From Endothia cerciana (Eukaryota > Ascomycota > Sordariomycetes > Diaporthales > Cryphonectriaceae): 64,000 nt of DNA. Made by a program: the position numbers and the translations under genes. The DNA lies in assembly GCA_026119935.1 (NCBI GenBank), contig JALRMH010000003.1, positions 1,154,526 through 1,218,525 on the forward strand. Reading direction: 5' to 3'. A model generated the notes under the pieces. That model saw nothing but the letters and a program-made list of their open reading frames with translations, was not told where the DNA came from and ran no database searches. This document shows, piece after piece, positions 10,303 to 22,044 of this stretch. Numbering within the stretch: the stretch's first letter is position 1; the number at the start of each line of letters is the position of its first letter.

Positions 10303-12318
10303 TCAGATAACCTTATCACGAGAGCCCCTGCACTCTGCCTCGACGTGACCCATCTTGGCGCACTTGCCACACTTCTTCAACTCAGATGCCTTCACGGCGA
10401 TATGCGGACTCAGCGCGACTGACGACACGGCCATGGCCTTGCAGAGGGCCTCATGGTCCCGGAACTCGACGTACGCGAAACCCTTGCTGGGCGGTAGCAT
10501 AATCGAGGCCACCATTCCGAATTTCTCCATGGCCGGGCGAAGGAGCTGCTCGGTGATTCCCTTTCGGGACTTGACGGTACGAACGAAAGCTTGGGTTGCG
10601 CCAGGAGTCGGCTTGGTTCTGTTGGAGGGCTGTTGGGGTACCTGGTCCCTAGATGGCACATATGAGGCGCGGACATCATCCCTCTGCTGGCCATCTGTGA
10701 CATTTGGAGCATGCACCGCCCTAGCCGGATCCTTGGCTTGAGACGCGACCTTGTTGAATTGTGCCTGCTGCGACAAGCTGCCAGGCTCTGCCGTGGTGTC
10801 TTTGCTGTGCTCGCCATCACTAGCATGCTTGCCAGTCTTCATCGCAGCAGGCCACCCATACTCCATGCCCATGGGACGTCTACCGACGGCAGATTTGGAT
10901 CTGGGCTCGTACTCCACAGAGACCTCATGATCAGGTTGTTCGGGTTCCGTAGAGGCCTGAGGCTTCCTGGCAGCTGGCTCGCGGTCCGCCTGTGTTGTGG
11001 AACCTGCAGGGCTCTTGGTGTTGGGATTGACATTCTCTTTGTCCTGGCTACTGGTGGAAGCCTGATGCCTCTTCTGTTTTGACTGACCTGGCTGGATGGT
11101 GGACCCCTTACAAGTGAGCGGGTGGTCTTCACTTGCATGCCCTGGTTCCCCAGGAGCTTGTGCGTCAGAGTCGTCGGCCTCAGAAATAAAGAAGACATTG
11201 CAAGGCGCACCAAAGTCGAAAGCGTTGTGGCTCTTGGTCTTCGCATCAGCACCAAGGTCTGGAACCGGAGGGTGGGTGGGTAGGCCGAGAGGAGACTCTG
11301 CTGTGGATTTTTGAGATCCGTCAGCCGCCGAATTGTTCTTCTTGGCTGACTTCTTGTTCCTCTTATTGCTCCTCTTGTTGGTAGTTGCCTGGGTAGGAGT
11401 CTGCTCCGTGAAGGTGGCTTGGGACCCAGCAGCACCAGCAGTGTTGGTGTCCTCGCCGAATTTCAAAGACTCCTGGGTTGAGATGGTCTGTCTCTTTGCC
11501 AGCTTTTGTCGTCGTGTTGAGAGATTGGCGACACACAGCTGACATAGGTAGACCGAGCAGTGGGGGCATTCGAAAGCCACCATGCCCCGCTTGACGGAAC
11601 AAGCTGAGCATTTGAACTTCTTTGGCTGCTCGATCTTGGTGCAGAAGTCAGAGTGGAGACAGGCCCGAAGGCGCTCGTCCTTGGTGACAGCATTGGCATC
11701 GTTCCAGCGCTGTTCCTGTGCGCTCAGCTCCTCCTCTCGACGGTGTTGTTTCTCTACAGAGGCCGCTTCCTGCACAGCCTGCTTAGCAGCAAGCTTAGCT
11801 TCACGCAGGGATCTCTCTTCCTCTTCTCGCCGCAGACGAGCCGCTTGAGCAGATTGCAGACAATCTTGATACGCCGCTTCTCGCTGCGCCGCCTGCCTCT
11901 CCCATCGGTCCATCTCCCTCTCCCACTCCTCAAAGCTTGTACCTCCCTGACCTCCATCGCCGAAAAAATCAGCGAATACGTGCCCCCAGCCTGGCTCAGA
12001 GAAGTACTCCCCGAATCCGTACTTGGCATCGTCATCATCGAAACCATTGTCGTCCCAGAAGTCGTTCTCGTGGGAGAACGGAGACGAGGTGGTGGTGCGA
12101 GGGTTATCGTATCGATTGCGTTGAACGGGGTCGGAGAGGACCTCGTAGGCCATTTGCAGGCGTTGGAATGCGGCGGTGGCCTGCTCCTCGCTACCATGGT
12201 TTCGGTCTGGGTGGTGAACTCGTGCAAGGCGTCGGTATGCAGAGGTGATCTGCTCCAGGGAGGCAGAGCGCTGGATCTCGAGCTCTTGGTAGTAGTTGAA
12301 GGTGGGGAGAGCAGACAT
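10303..12318 (-). CDS. J-domain protein with Cys cluster, RRM and CCHC zinc knuckle
   Basis: Single exon, 671 residues. Residues about 7-72 form a J-domain with the HPD tripeptide at 36-38, needed to stimulate Hsp70 ATPase. Next come an acidic Gly/Phe-containing region, then a long charged Arg/Glu/Ala coiled coil (about 130-215). A Cys-rich module (about 222-268) has CxxC pairs KCSAC, ECPHC and LCQLC. A long disordered Ser/Thr/Pro/Lys region follows. About 580-645 is an RRM-like fold with RNP1 KGFAYVEF. The end has a CCHC zinc knuckle, C650-x2-C653-x4-H658-x4-C663. A J-domain plus RRM recalls the spliceosomal Cwc23/DNAJC17 type, but the Cys cluster and knuckle are extra. A role in RNA-protein complex handling with Hsp70 is inference. 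Confidence 0.9.
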   Translation of the reverse strand: MSALPTFNYYQELEIQRSASLEQITSAYRRLARVHHPDRNHGSEEQATAAFQRLQMAYEVLSDPVQRNRYDNPRTTTSSPFSHENDFWDDNGFDDDDAKYGFGEYFSEPGWGHVFADFFGDGGQGGTSFEEWEREMDRWERQAAQREAAYQDCLQSAQAARLRREEEERSLREAKLAAKQAVQEAASVEKQHRREEELSAQEQRWNDANAVTKDERLRACLHSDFCTKIEQPKKFKCSACSVKRGMVAFECPHCSVYLCQLCVANLSTRRQKLAKRQTISTQESLKFGEDTNTAGAAGSQATFTEQTPTQATTNKRSNKRNKKSAKKNNSAADGSQKSTAESPLGLPTHPPVPDLGADAKTKSHNAFDFGAPCNVFFISEADDSDAQAPGEPGHASEDHPLTCKGSTIQPGQSKQKRHQASTSSQDKENVNPNTKSPAGSTTQADREPAARKPQASTEPEQPDHEVSVEYEPRSKSAVGRRPMGMEYGWPAAMKTGKHASDGEHSKDTTAEPGSLSQQAQFNKVASQAKDPARAVHAPNVTDGQQRDDVRASYVPSRDQVPQQPSNRTKPTPGATQAFVRTVKSRKGITEQLLRPAMEKFGMVASIMLPPSKGFAYVEFRDHEALCKAMAVSSVALSPHIAVKASELKKCGKCAKMGHVEAECRGSRDKVI

Positions 12319-15300
12319 CTTGAGGTGATAGAATCCCCTATGAGAGTCAAAGATGGAGGGAGGTGATGGATGCGGTAAGAGAACGACGTGGATTGAATAC
12401 TGCCCTGATGTCGTCGGCGTGGTTGGAGTTTGGTAGGAGGTAGGCAGGATGGTCTGCTGAACTAACTGAGTCGACGTTGAGATTGAAGCGAGGGACTGGC
12501 AAACACTGTGAGTTTTGGCTTATCACTGAGCCCTTATCTGCCTACTACATTCCATTCAAGACCACCAACAGACTACATCTACCTCTAGTTGCTATGAAGA
12601 TATTTACTTTCAAAACCTTGGAGGAATCAACTTCTGACATTGGAAACTTTTGGGCGGTGCCGATTCGGCAGGATTAGGTGGGTCCGGGGTAGCTGCAGGT
12701 ACACGCAGGGATCATGAAGAAGAAAGCCTAGATAGAGGCTTCCACCTCAAAGCATTTGCAGGAGCAAGATGGAAGGAAGTTATCCCACTACGATGCACAG
12801 ATGCGATGAGTACAATATATGAGACAGTTCATGTTTCTGCTGGGAGAGTTCTTGCAATTGCTTCTTAGTTGATGTAATGTAACAATGTCATGACCAGTAT
12901 TAGGATAGACTACAGCGAAACATAGCATGGCAGCTCTCACCTCAGAATTGCAGTATGTCTCCCAATGGTGTTCAAGTTTTTTGAGTGAGTTATGTTATTT
13001 GTCCTGTATATGACATGATGCTGATTCTACTGGGGTAAGCACCACAGGAAGAAGCTTGTTAAACAAAGAACGACTATAGAGGTGCTTGGCCAGCCTATGG
13101 CTATACTGAAATCTGAGGAGCTTGATATCATCCTTGCAGGTAATCATTGTGAACCCAGACTGACCTCAGAAACATGGGCTGTCCATAGCTTCCACAAATC
13201 GACCACACCGTCGACCAGAATCCTTTGAGGGAGCGGGCCCGGAACCACGCATCTTGATGCAGGTCTACTATGTACATGATGGGATCAAGAGGCCAAACCC
13301 ACCATGCCCATTGTTGCATCTGCGAGCTGGACATGCCCTGCCTAGGGAGGGCATCCCGCGGTGTTGGGATGCTGTGGTAGAGCTTCCATGGTTTGGAACC
13401 CGATCGGTATTCTAAGTATCAGCTGCTACTTTTTGGACACCTGACAGACAATGAATCAGCCACACACAGCGGTCATCCTGAGCTAGCGGCTGCGCGGTCG
13501 TGAGGCTCAGAGCCTAAAGTGCGCACCCAAGTACGTATGCCACACCGTGCGGGGCAGGGATTGCTTCGCTGCTAACCCAGAGGACACAAAGCGAGTCTGG
13601 CAGGCTAAGCAAGATACCGCTCGGGCGCCATCTCGTACCTTTGTCCGACGGTCTGGGAGCCATTGGTCGCGGCCTCTGTTGGTGGTCAGTGCTGCCTGTG
13701 CCGGGTAGATCCTCGGTAACATTATCGGGAGGCAGTTTTGGCGAGTTGTCGAACCAACAAGCGTCCTTGATCGCTTGCACGAGGCGGCTAGCAATTACCC
13801 CCCGGAGGCAACACTAGCATTCGTCTATCCGAATTTTCGTGACGGATGAGCCACAAGAGGCAACCTTTGGCTGAGGCTGAGCAGGATTGCGGGGCCCCGA
13901 GCCGCGGAACTTTTGGCTGGCATTGGCGTGTTGTTGTTGCTCAGCTGGGCCGTGCTGCTGGGACTCGACGCTTGGGCCACACCATCATTTGGCATGGACG
14001 GCGTGTTTCTATTTTGGACTGACGTTTTGGCCACTAGTGAACCTGCTATGTTCTGCGGTGTGGTTGGGGATCGACCGGTCCTAGCCTTTTCCTTGCAGCA
14101 ATGCAATTGCTCCGAACTTCTCGGGCTGTTCCATCCCTCTTTTCATAACTCAAAATGGTGCTCTTACATGGTACCGTATCTCAACTGCGGCACTGGTACA
14201 GCAATATGAGGCACCCGGCCCGTTTGGCCAGTGGATCTCTCTCTAATGCGCCACATTCCGCCCCCCCTCCTTCTCAGCAGGGGACCCTGATATCCATATT
14301 TTGTTTTCAATGTTGTATCAGGCCCACTTGAGGTCCTCTGTGCGGTGTATAACAACGGCAGGATTTGATTGTCATCATCACGGACGTGTCTTGCCTGCGG
14401 GGCACGAGGACGGTCGAGAGGCCAATGAGACCCGTTTTCGAAGATGCACGTGGATCAGATGAACATGAAAGCACAGCCAGATAGGGCGGATGGTGCGCGC
14501 ATCTCTAATGGAGATGGTATACCAGGAGCCTTAATGCTGTATTAGATACTGTATATTCTGCGTATGAAATAAGAATAATGCCGTCGATGTCGTCAGTCGA
14601 GTCTTGGGGGGGAATCGATAAGTCTGGCAGGGCCCCTGGCCAACCTGCGGTGGACTGCAGGCCATACTCAGCACCAGGCCGATCACACCCCACTGTCGGC
14701 CCCCCAAAAGCGCCGACGTCACTTGCGGGTAAGATATCTGGGCTGGGTGCAAGTGGCTCTGGATGCGGCAGTTGCTGCGCCTCCCCTGAGCATCTGAAAC
14801 GGCAATCCCTCACCCCAACACATATCTTTCAGCCCCCTTCATGCCGCGATATCCTGGCCCTCTCCCGCCCAACACACCTTGCCCGGACCTTGTCGTCAAG
14901 TCATTTGACTGAAACCTCTAATTCTCCTTGATCGTCCTCTCATCCTTTTGGCCAAATTTCGTCAGGCCAGTCAGCACCAACCACGCTGTGAACCTGCCGC
15001 CAATTACCACAAGACACCCCGAATTCACCTCGCACAGCTGTCCTACGTGGTTCGTCCTGCTGGCCACCACTGCTCAGCAACGCGGATAGCTGCCTAGGCG
15101 GGGCTGCACCGAGAAGAGAGCCTGAGCACTGCGCAGGTCCGGAGGAAAAAGGGGCTCAAACCGTTCGGGCCTGGCCGCAGGCAGCATCCTCCGAAACCAG
15201 CCGGCGCCGCGGGGAGCTTCTCACAGCCCTTCTCTCTCCTTGAGACTCTCGAGACCTTCCACTCCACCCTCTACCCTCCACTCCACCGACACTTGGCATC

Positions 15301-15529
15301 CATATCTGGAGCGCACAGCTGTCCAATATCTGAATTCTATTTTATCATTCCGTAAGGGGGCAGTGTGGTTCACTACCACCTCTGACGCAACCAGCCACAC
15401 CCTTCCTTCGCGCACCTCGCCCAGGACCTTCGAATTGGTCCAATTCCGTCCAGGTTTCGTCCCCCTGCCACTCCGCACCGCGCATTCCAAACCTCTCCCT
15501 TACCCAGGAAGAAGGACCACACAGCAACC
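12319..15529. other. 3.2-kb divergent intergenic region
   Basis: Lies between the divergent J-domain gene and the chitin synthase gene. No frame here has a recognisable domain or splice logic. 12.4-13.1 kb is relatively AT-rich. The last 300 bp before the chitin synthase ATG are pyrimidine-rich, with repeated ctccacc motifs around 15250-15295, as is common near fungal transcription starts. Small ATG-started frames lie in the same leader and could act as uORFs if transcribed. Confidence 0.5.
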
Positions 15530-16341
15530 ATGTCGAGGTACGATCGATTAGGTACGTCCATGACCTCCTCCTCCCGCACGACCGAACTTTCTTTCCGCAT
15601 CTTGTCGGGCACCCCCTTGTCCCAGGGACTCTCCACCTGATCCCAACTCCATACCCACTTCTTCCTCCAGGCCTCCTTCTGCAATATCGCAAGGTTCCCT
15701 GCTCCCTCCACTGTTCGCATATAGCAAAGGAGGGAGCTTGCGCCTTGCCCAAGACAAATCACAGGTCGCGGCGCATCCCACCACCTACCAGGCCTCCTCC
15801 AACTTCTTCGCGAACATTCAAGACTGTCTCACAGCCGTACCGAGTCTGGGCCGTCTTCTGCAGAGTCGGGAGACTAACACTACCGCAATACAGACGAGGG
15901 CGCCTATCACCAGGACCACTTCGGCGCCAGCATGAACCCCAATGCTCACCGGACGCCCTCGCCGGGCCACCCTCTCCAATATGGCTACCAGCTTGACGAT
16001 AACCCATATCAGCATGCCGATGTGCCAATGGGCCATGACGGCAGGTACACTCCTGCCGACTCTATAGAAATGCATCAAGCCGTGGGTACAACCTGAAGGG
16101 TTTTGGAGACTCAATCCTTGTTGACATTCAGACAGCACTCTATAGAGAACATAGGCGGCCAGTACGACGCGAACGCACCCTACCATGACTATTCTGTCAA
16201 CCCCGAAGCCCATCACGAGGCCTACTACAATCAACCTTATGACCCTCAGCTCATCAACCAAGGCCAAGATTTTGACGACAGAAGACCTATGTTGGATCAT
16301 CAGAATTCCGATATGAGCTCCCAGTACCAAGACCCAGCCGC

Positions 16342-16386
<45 letters not shown>

Positions 16387-18713
16387 ACAACAACAACAAG
16401 CAGGAGGAGGCATCAAGCGCTGGAAGACAGTGAAGGAGGTTCTGCTGTACAAGGGCAACCTGGTTCTCGACTGCCCCGTACCGCCAAGGCTGCTGAGCCA
16501 AGTTCCCCATGGCGAACGCGACGAGTTCACACACATGCGTTACACGGCTGCGACGTGCGATCCCAACTACTTCTACGAGGAGAATTTCACCCTGCGACAA
16601 AAGCTCTTCAGCAAGCCTCGGCACACGGAGCTTTTCATCGTCGTCACCATGTATAACGAGGACGAGATCCTGTTCGCCCGAACTATGATTGGTGTTCTGA
16701 AGAATGTCGAATACATGTGCAAGCGGAATGAAAGCAAGACTTGGGGCAAGGACGCCTGGAAGAAGATCGTGGTATGCATCGTTAGCGATGGTCGTGCCAA
16801 GATCAACCCCCGTACGCGTGCCCTTCTTGCTGGTATGGGTGTTTACCAGGAGGGTATTGCCAAGCAGCAGGTCAACCACAAGGACGTGACGGCACATATC
16901 TACGAGTACACCTCGCAAGTCGGCATGCAGATCAAGAACGATGTCGTCCAGTTGATACCGAAGCAGCAGCCGGTGCAGCTTTTGTTCTGCTTGAAGGAAA
17001 AGAATCAGAAGAAGATCAACTCCCACAGGTGGTTCTTCTCCGCCTTCGGACGTGTGCTGGATCCCAACATTTGCGTCCTGATCGACGCTGGTACAAAGCC
17101 AGGTGGTAACTCCATCTATCACCTCTGGAAGGCGTTCGACCTGGAGCCCATGTGCGCCGGCGCCTGCGGTGAAATCAAGGCGATGTTGGGAACTGGAGGC
17201 AAGAACCTCGTCAACCCCCTTGTTGCGGCGCAGAACTTCGAGTATAAGATGAGCAACATCCTCGACAAGCCGCTTGAGTCCGCATTCGGCTTCATTTCTG
17301 TGTTGCCAGGTGCTTTCTCAGCATATCGATATGTGGCTCTTCAGAACGACAAGAACGGCCAGGGCCCTCTAGAGAAGTATTTTGCTGGTGAGAAGCTTCA
17401 CGGTGCTGGCGCTGGGATCTTCACCGCGAATATGTACCTCGCTGAGGATCGCATTCTCTGTTTCGAGCTCGTCACAAAGCGGAACTGCCATTGGCTCCTT
17501 CAATACGTCAAGTCTGCCAATGGCGAGACCGACGTGCCTGATACCATCACCGAGCTAATTCTCCAGCGTCGCCGGTGGCTGAACGGTTCCTTCTTCGCCG
17601 CCATCTACGCCATCGCCCACTTTTACCAATTCTTCCGATCCGACCATTCCCTGTTCCGAAAGTTGGCCTTTTTCGCCGAGTTCACGTTCAACACCATCAA
17701 CATGATCTTTGCCTGGTTCGCTATTGGCAACTTCTTCCTGGTCTTCAAGATTTTGACGTCAAGCTTGGGAGACTCTGATCTCCTTGGCACGGTCGGCACT
17801 ATTCTCGGTGTGGTTTTTGAATGGTTGTACGGAATCTCGCTCATGACATGTTTCGTCCTCTCTATGGGTAACCGACCTGCTGGTTCCGGGCCATACTACA
17901 TGGCAATGGTGGTCTTCTGGGCCATTATCTTCATGCAAGTCAAGTATCACTCCCCGTATGTGCAGCGGGGACTTTACTAACCTGGATCGTAGCTACCTCA
18001 TGTTTGCCGCAGTTTTCATCTCAGTCAAGGCCATACAGACCGACCTGCAAGATAACAGCTTCAGCATTAGCCAGCTCTTTAAGAATGAGGTCTTCTATAC
18101 GTTGATCGTCTCGGTCATGTCGACGTACGGTATCTGGTTGCTCGCATCGCTGCTGATGTTCGACCCCTGGCACATGATCACCTCGCTGGTGCAGTACATG
18201 ATGCTGACGCCCACCTTTACCAATGTCCTCAACGTCTACGCCTTCTGCAACACGCATGACGTCTCATGGGGTACCAAAGGTGACGACAAGCCCGACAAGC
18301 TCCCCTCCATCTCCACCAAGGACGGTCAGGGCAAGACGGATCTCCCTGATGAGGGCGACCTGAACGCCCAGTACGACCGCGAGGTACAAGTGTTCAGCCG
18401 GAAGCCCGTCAAGGAGGTTTCAGCGCCCACTCCCGCTCAGCTGGACGAGAAGCAGCAGGACTACTACCGTGGTGTACGTACGGTGGTCGTGTTGGCGTGG
18501 ATGATTACGAATTTTGCGCTTATTGCGGTCGTTCTGTCTGCCGCTGGACTGGAGAAGATCGGCACGACAACGAACAGCGATACTAATGAGGCGGAGACGA
18601 CACGGACGACGATCTACATGGCTGTCGTGTTGTACTCGGTCGCCGCGCTGTCTGGGTTCAAGTTCCTGGGTGCGATGTGGTTTTTGGTGGTGAGGATGTT
18701 CAGGGGTGTGTGA
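15530..18713 (+). CDS. Chitin synthase, division 1 (class III-like)
   Basis: Makes chitin from UDP-GlcNAc at the plasma membrane. Four exons: 15530-15551, 15894-16081, 16136-17943, 17993-18713; 912 residues, typical for classes I-III. The 22-nt first exon encodes MSRYDRL. The N-terminus is hydrophilic, with a CAG-encoded poly-Gln (16343-16384). GT2 core: SDGRAKINPRT, LLFCLKEKNQKKINSHRWFF, the catalytic EDR at 507-509 and QRRRW at 547-551. A C-terminal set of transmembrane segments follows (about 560-720, and two near the end). Intron 3 (17944-17992) has a perfect CTAAC branch site. Class III rests on recalled resemblance and length; class I is the alternative. It is convergent with SLY1. Confidence 0.95.
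16343..16384 (+). repeat. CAG microsatellite, 14 units
   Basis: Uninterrupted CAG run inside chitin synthase exon 3. It encodes poly-Gln in the N-terminal cytosolic region and is continued by a CAA-rich Gln stretch. Likely length-polymorphic. Confidence 0.95.
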
Positions 18714-19389
18714 ACGCGACGTTCTCGAGACTTTTTTGTCTTTGCGCCTGCGGTTTCTGTTCTTTTCCGCTCTCTTCCTACGGCTGGATGCCCTTGAGAG
18801 GACGGAGAAAGGAAGTTCTTCCTCGTTCGTGCGCTGGCGGCGATGGGTTTTCCTTACTTTTACATACCCCCCGTTTCTTGTTTTGGGTGTGACATAACGA
18901 TGAATTGATTGATATCTTCTCGGCATGGCGAAATGAAATGAATTACTAGAACCACATGGTGCGTTTGGTTGTTCTGGTCGCGGGGAAAACCCTTCATGTT
19001 CTGCTCTTGCGTGTCTGCCTTGCGCGTGCGAGGTAATGTAACTCTACTGTGCCGATTCTTTCGACGTCGTTTCTTGGATGGACGGCCCTCAATTGTAGGG
19101 TTAATATAATTGAACACTTCAAAGGCACGAGGCGTGGACATCTCTATAACTGCGGATGACTGATACATGGTGATATGAATAAGATGTCCTATTGCCACGC
19201 TAGATGTTCACCCCCTCCTCACTGAACGTAATGCCAAATGATGCAGATAACGCAAGGAAGGCGTTGCCGATGGTTTGTCTATTTTTCTCCTTGGTGATCT
19301 GTCGCTGGCAACTTGAGACTGCCCCTCCTACTCCAACCCCCAGCCTCGACCAACAAAACACCTCGCCAAGACCCCTGTCTTGTGAGCTT
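18714..19389. other. Convergent 3' region between chitin synthase and SLY1
   Basis: The two flanking genes end towards each other. The stretch is T-rich after the chitin synthase stop and AT-richer near 18900-19190. I see no gene in it; it presumably holds both 3' UTRs and polyadenylation signals. Confidence 0.5.
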
Positions 19390-22044
19390 CTATTGCACCT
19401 CCTTTCCAAGCCTCTCGAGCTCCTCTTTGATGAAATCCCCTGCATTGATCAGCTCCGTACTGCCGTACACAATCCCCCTCTTCGTCCGGTCTCCACTCCC
19501 CGCTGTGCGTTTTACCCACTCCTGCAGGTTGCCAAACTCGTCCATGCTGCCACCACCGACCGTGAAGACCACGGCCTCCGAGAAACCCTGCCTCCTTTGG
19601 CCGAACGAAGCGCCGGGCCCACCGCCTGGACCACCGGCGGCACCGGGCACCGCCCCTGGGGCAGACGCGCCCCCCGCCCGCAATGTCGATGGGGGAGGCA
19701 TGGTCCCTCGTGCACGGTCGCTCCTTGGATCGAAGTAGAGGTAATTCTCCGTCTTCGCGATGGCGGAAGAGGAAGCGCCGGAGGGGTCCATGATGGACTC
19801 GACGATCTTGGTGATGGTCAGGTCGCGGTTGGCGGGGAGGAAGTTCTTGATGCCGCCGATCAGGGAGTCGAAATTGGCGGACAGGGCGCCGGTGGGCACA
19901 CCGGACTCCTTGAGACGGTCTGTCAGGCGGGAGGAGATATTGGAGAAGCGGTTGAAGAGGTCGGAACCGGATTGTTGCTGTTGTGATGCGGAGGAGTCCA
20001 TTGTCGTGAGTTGTGTCATTTTCGTTGTCGCACGCACTCTGCAGCCTGGTTAGCGCGCGCTCGGCTTCGAGCAATCACAGTGAACCTTACTGTCTTATAT
20101 ACGGCAGACATGTTCCATCTACTCCAGCTGCCGTAAGAGCTTCCTCGAATTGCTGCCATTCTGCTCTACTGATGTCTGCTTCCGTGCTAAGGAACCAAAC
20201 GACGAAGAGACGCAGCTTGTCTATCGGAGTGTCGCCCTTCTCCTTATCTTTGATCAGGTCTAGTATTTGTGCCTTCGTCTGTTTCATGACATTCGATTCT
20301 ATCGAATAGTATTCCTAAAGTCATCATGTTTAGCCACATCCTTTGTTCAGCCTCGCTGCAAATCTCAAAACTTACATTAAGGGACCGCTTCTGGATTGCG
20401 TTCAGAATGGCCGCCAAAATGTTCATGTGCATATCAAGGGTCACTTTACGTTCCCTGAGCTCCGGAAGCACTGTCAAAGCAGCTTTCAGATGTTGAGCAC
20501 TGGCGCTATTGTCCATCTGAAGGTCGTCCAGGTCTGTCACTCCAGTCTTCTTCGTGAGCGCGGCTGACTCTTCTTTATATCGATTCAACTCAGCATCGAT
20601 ATCTTCTGCAACCTCCTGGAATGCTAGACCTGCGTTTTTGGACCAGAAGAAGTCGCTCGCAGTTAGATCGTAGCCTTTGCGAGTGACACCTTTGGCAGGA
20701 TTTGACTCGTCGATGGGCGTCTCGATGGTAATCCGGTTCAATTTCATGTTTAGAACGTCATGTACCAAGTGTTGATAGGTCCAGCCGTGGGAAAGCATAG
20801 GTGTGAGCTATCGGGGTGTTAGCAACAGGGCACGACCAGGCAAGGCATACGGGTGATGCATACGTCGACATTCCTGTCCAGCAGCACAAGAACAGGACGT
20901 GATGTAGGTGTACCTGCTGATGAGCTCGGCCGATTCGAGAACAGTCCATCCTTCGAGCCCGAATTCAGGATATGATCGCGGAGTTTCCCTGATATTGCTT
21001 TACGTTAGCGTGCTGGCAACTCTTCAACCACGCATGGTAGTTCAACACCGAACCGCGGGTGGATACGGTCAAGCGCCCGAGTTGAAAACCGTTCCATGAG
21101 AAGAAGAATCAAGACGTACGGTCAAGCCTATGGGAACGCGAAGTTAGCAACCTTTGATGAGACCGATCGCACCTAGACTATGACCGAGGAACATCCATGA
21201 GAATGTAATATAGTCTCCAGCCAGTCAAACAAATCTTGAACGTACTTTTGCGCTATCATCTCGGCGGCTGCACCACGGCTGGCCCTGATGATTGGTATGA
21301 CACCCATGGTCACAACGACCGAGAAGAGCCCACTGACGATCTTGTCCACCACATGGTCCAATTCTTCGTCCTGAGTCTTTGCGCTATTCAGTGCCCAGTA
21401 GACATGGTCCTTCTCCATGCCCAGCGAGAACAGATCCGGCTCGGCGACTATGAAGTTCAAGTACTGGTCGTAGACGTTTGCGATCTGTTCCGAAGTCCCA
21501 GCCGTCGCCGTCATCGTTGCGAAGTCTTCGAGCAGTGGTCGGGGTATCGAGGAAAGGAAGTTGATGTATGCCGGAGAGTAGAGGCCTTTCTGGAGGTCGT
21601 TCGTGATGCTTTGCAGGTTCTGAGCGCTCGGCTCGAGGAGATAGACAGCGGGTACGTCGGGTATGGGCGCGCGAGACGACGAGATGTGCCTGTTCAGTAG
21701 CCATAATCAGCATTCAGGCCCTCGTCGAGAAAGGACGGCGCAGGAAGGCTCACATGTGTATCGTTACCCCCAGGCTCCGCAGGTCGCTGACCCGCAAGAC
21801 AGAGCTGATGACACTATATCCCCCATGATCAGCAAGCCATGTCTCTGCAGACAGACTGGGGCCGACAAGCTTACTCCCGGCCGAGGTCGTCGAAGACAAG
21901 CACTTTCCAGACGATTTGCGAGTTTGGGAGGCCGTTGGCTTGGACATCTTCATTCTCGCCGGCTTCGACCTCGTCGTTCAGATTCAGAATCTTCTTGAGC
22001 GAGGCGATCTGTTTGTCGCGTAAAGAAGAGCCGCGCGCCGCCAT
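19390..22044 (-). CDS. sly1: Sec1/Munc18 family protein SLY1
   Basis: SM protein that binds the syntaxin Sed5 and SNARE bundles for ER-Golgi vesicle fusion. Eight exons: 22044-21875, 21813-21754, 21689-21246, 21127-21120, 20988-20864, 20807-20376, 20314-20091, 20038-19390; 703 residues. Conserved segments in order: LRDKQIASLKKILNLN, VWKVLVFDDLGRDVIS, INFLSSIPRPLLEDF, RPVLVLLDRNVD, LTPMLSHGWTYQHLVHDVL, the YDLTASDFFWSKNA block and a C-terminal GGGSMDEFGNLQEW block. Exon 4 is only 8 nt (GCTTGACC). With its neighbours it restores KLDRKLRDH; both flanking introns (118 and 131 nt) have GCTAAC branch sites. A Pro/Gly/Ala-rich loop interrupts the last domain. Confidence 0.95.

Noticed and set aside
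15818..17122. 434-codon open frame antisense to chitin synthase
   Set aside because: A shadow of the GC-rich coding strand. Its product is a Leu/Val-rich mirror of the poly-Gln and catalytic region, with no domain.
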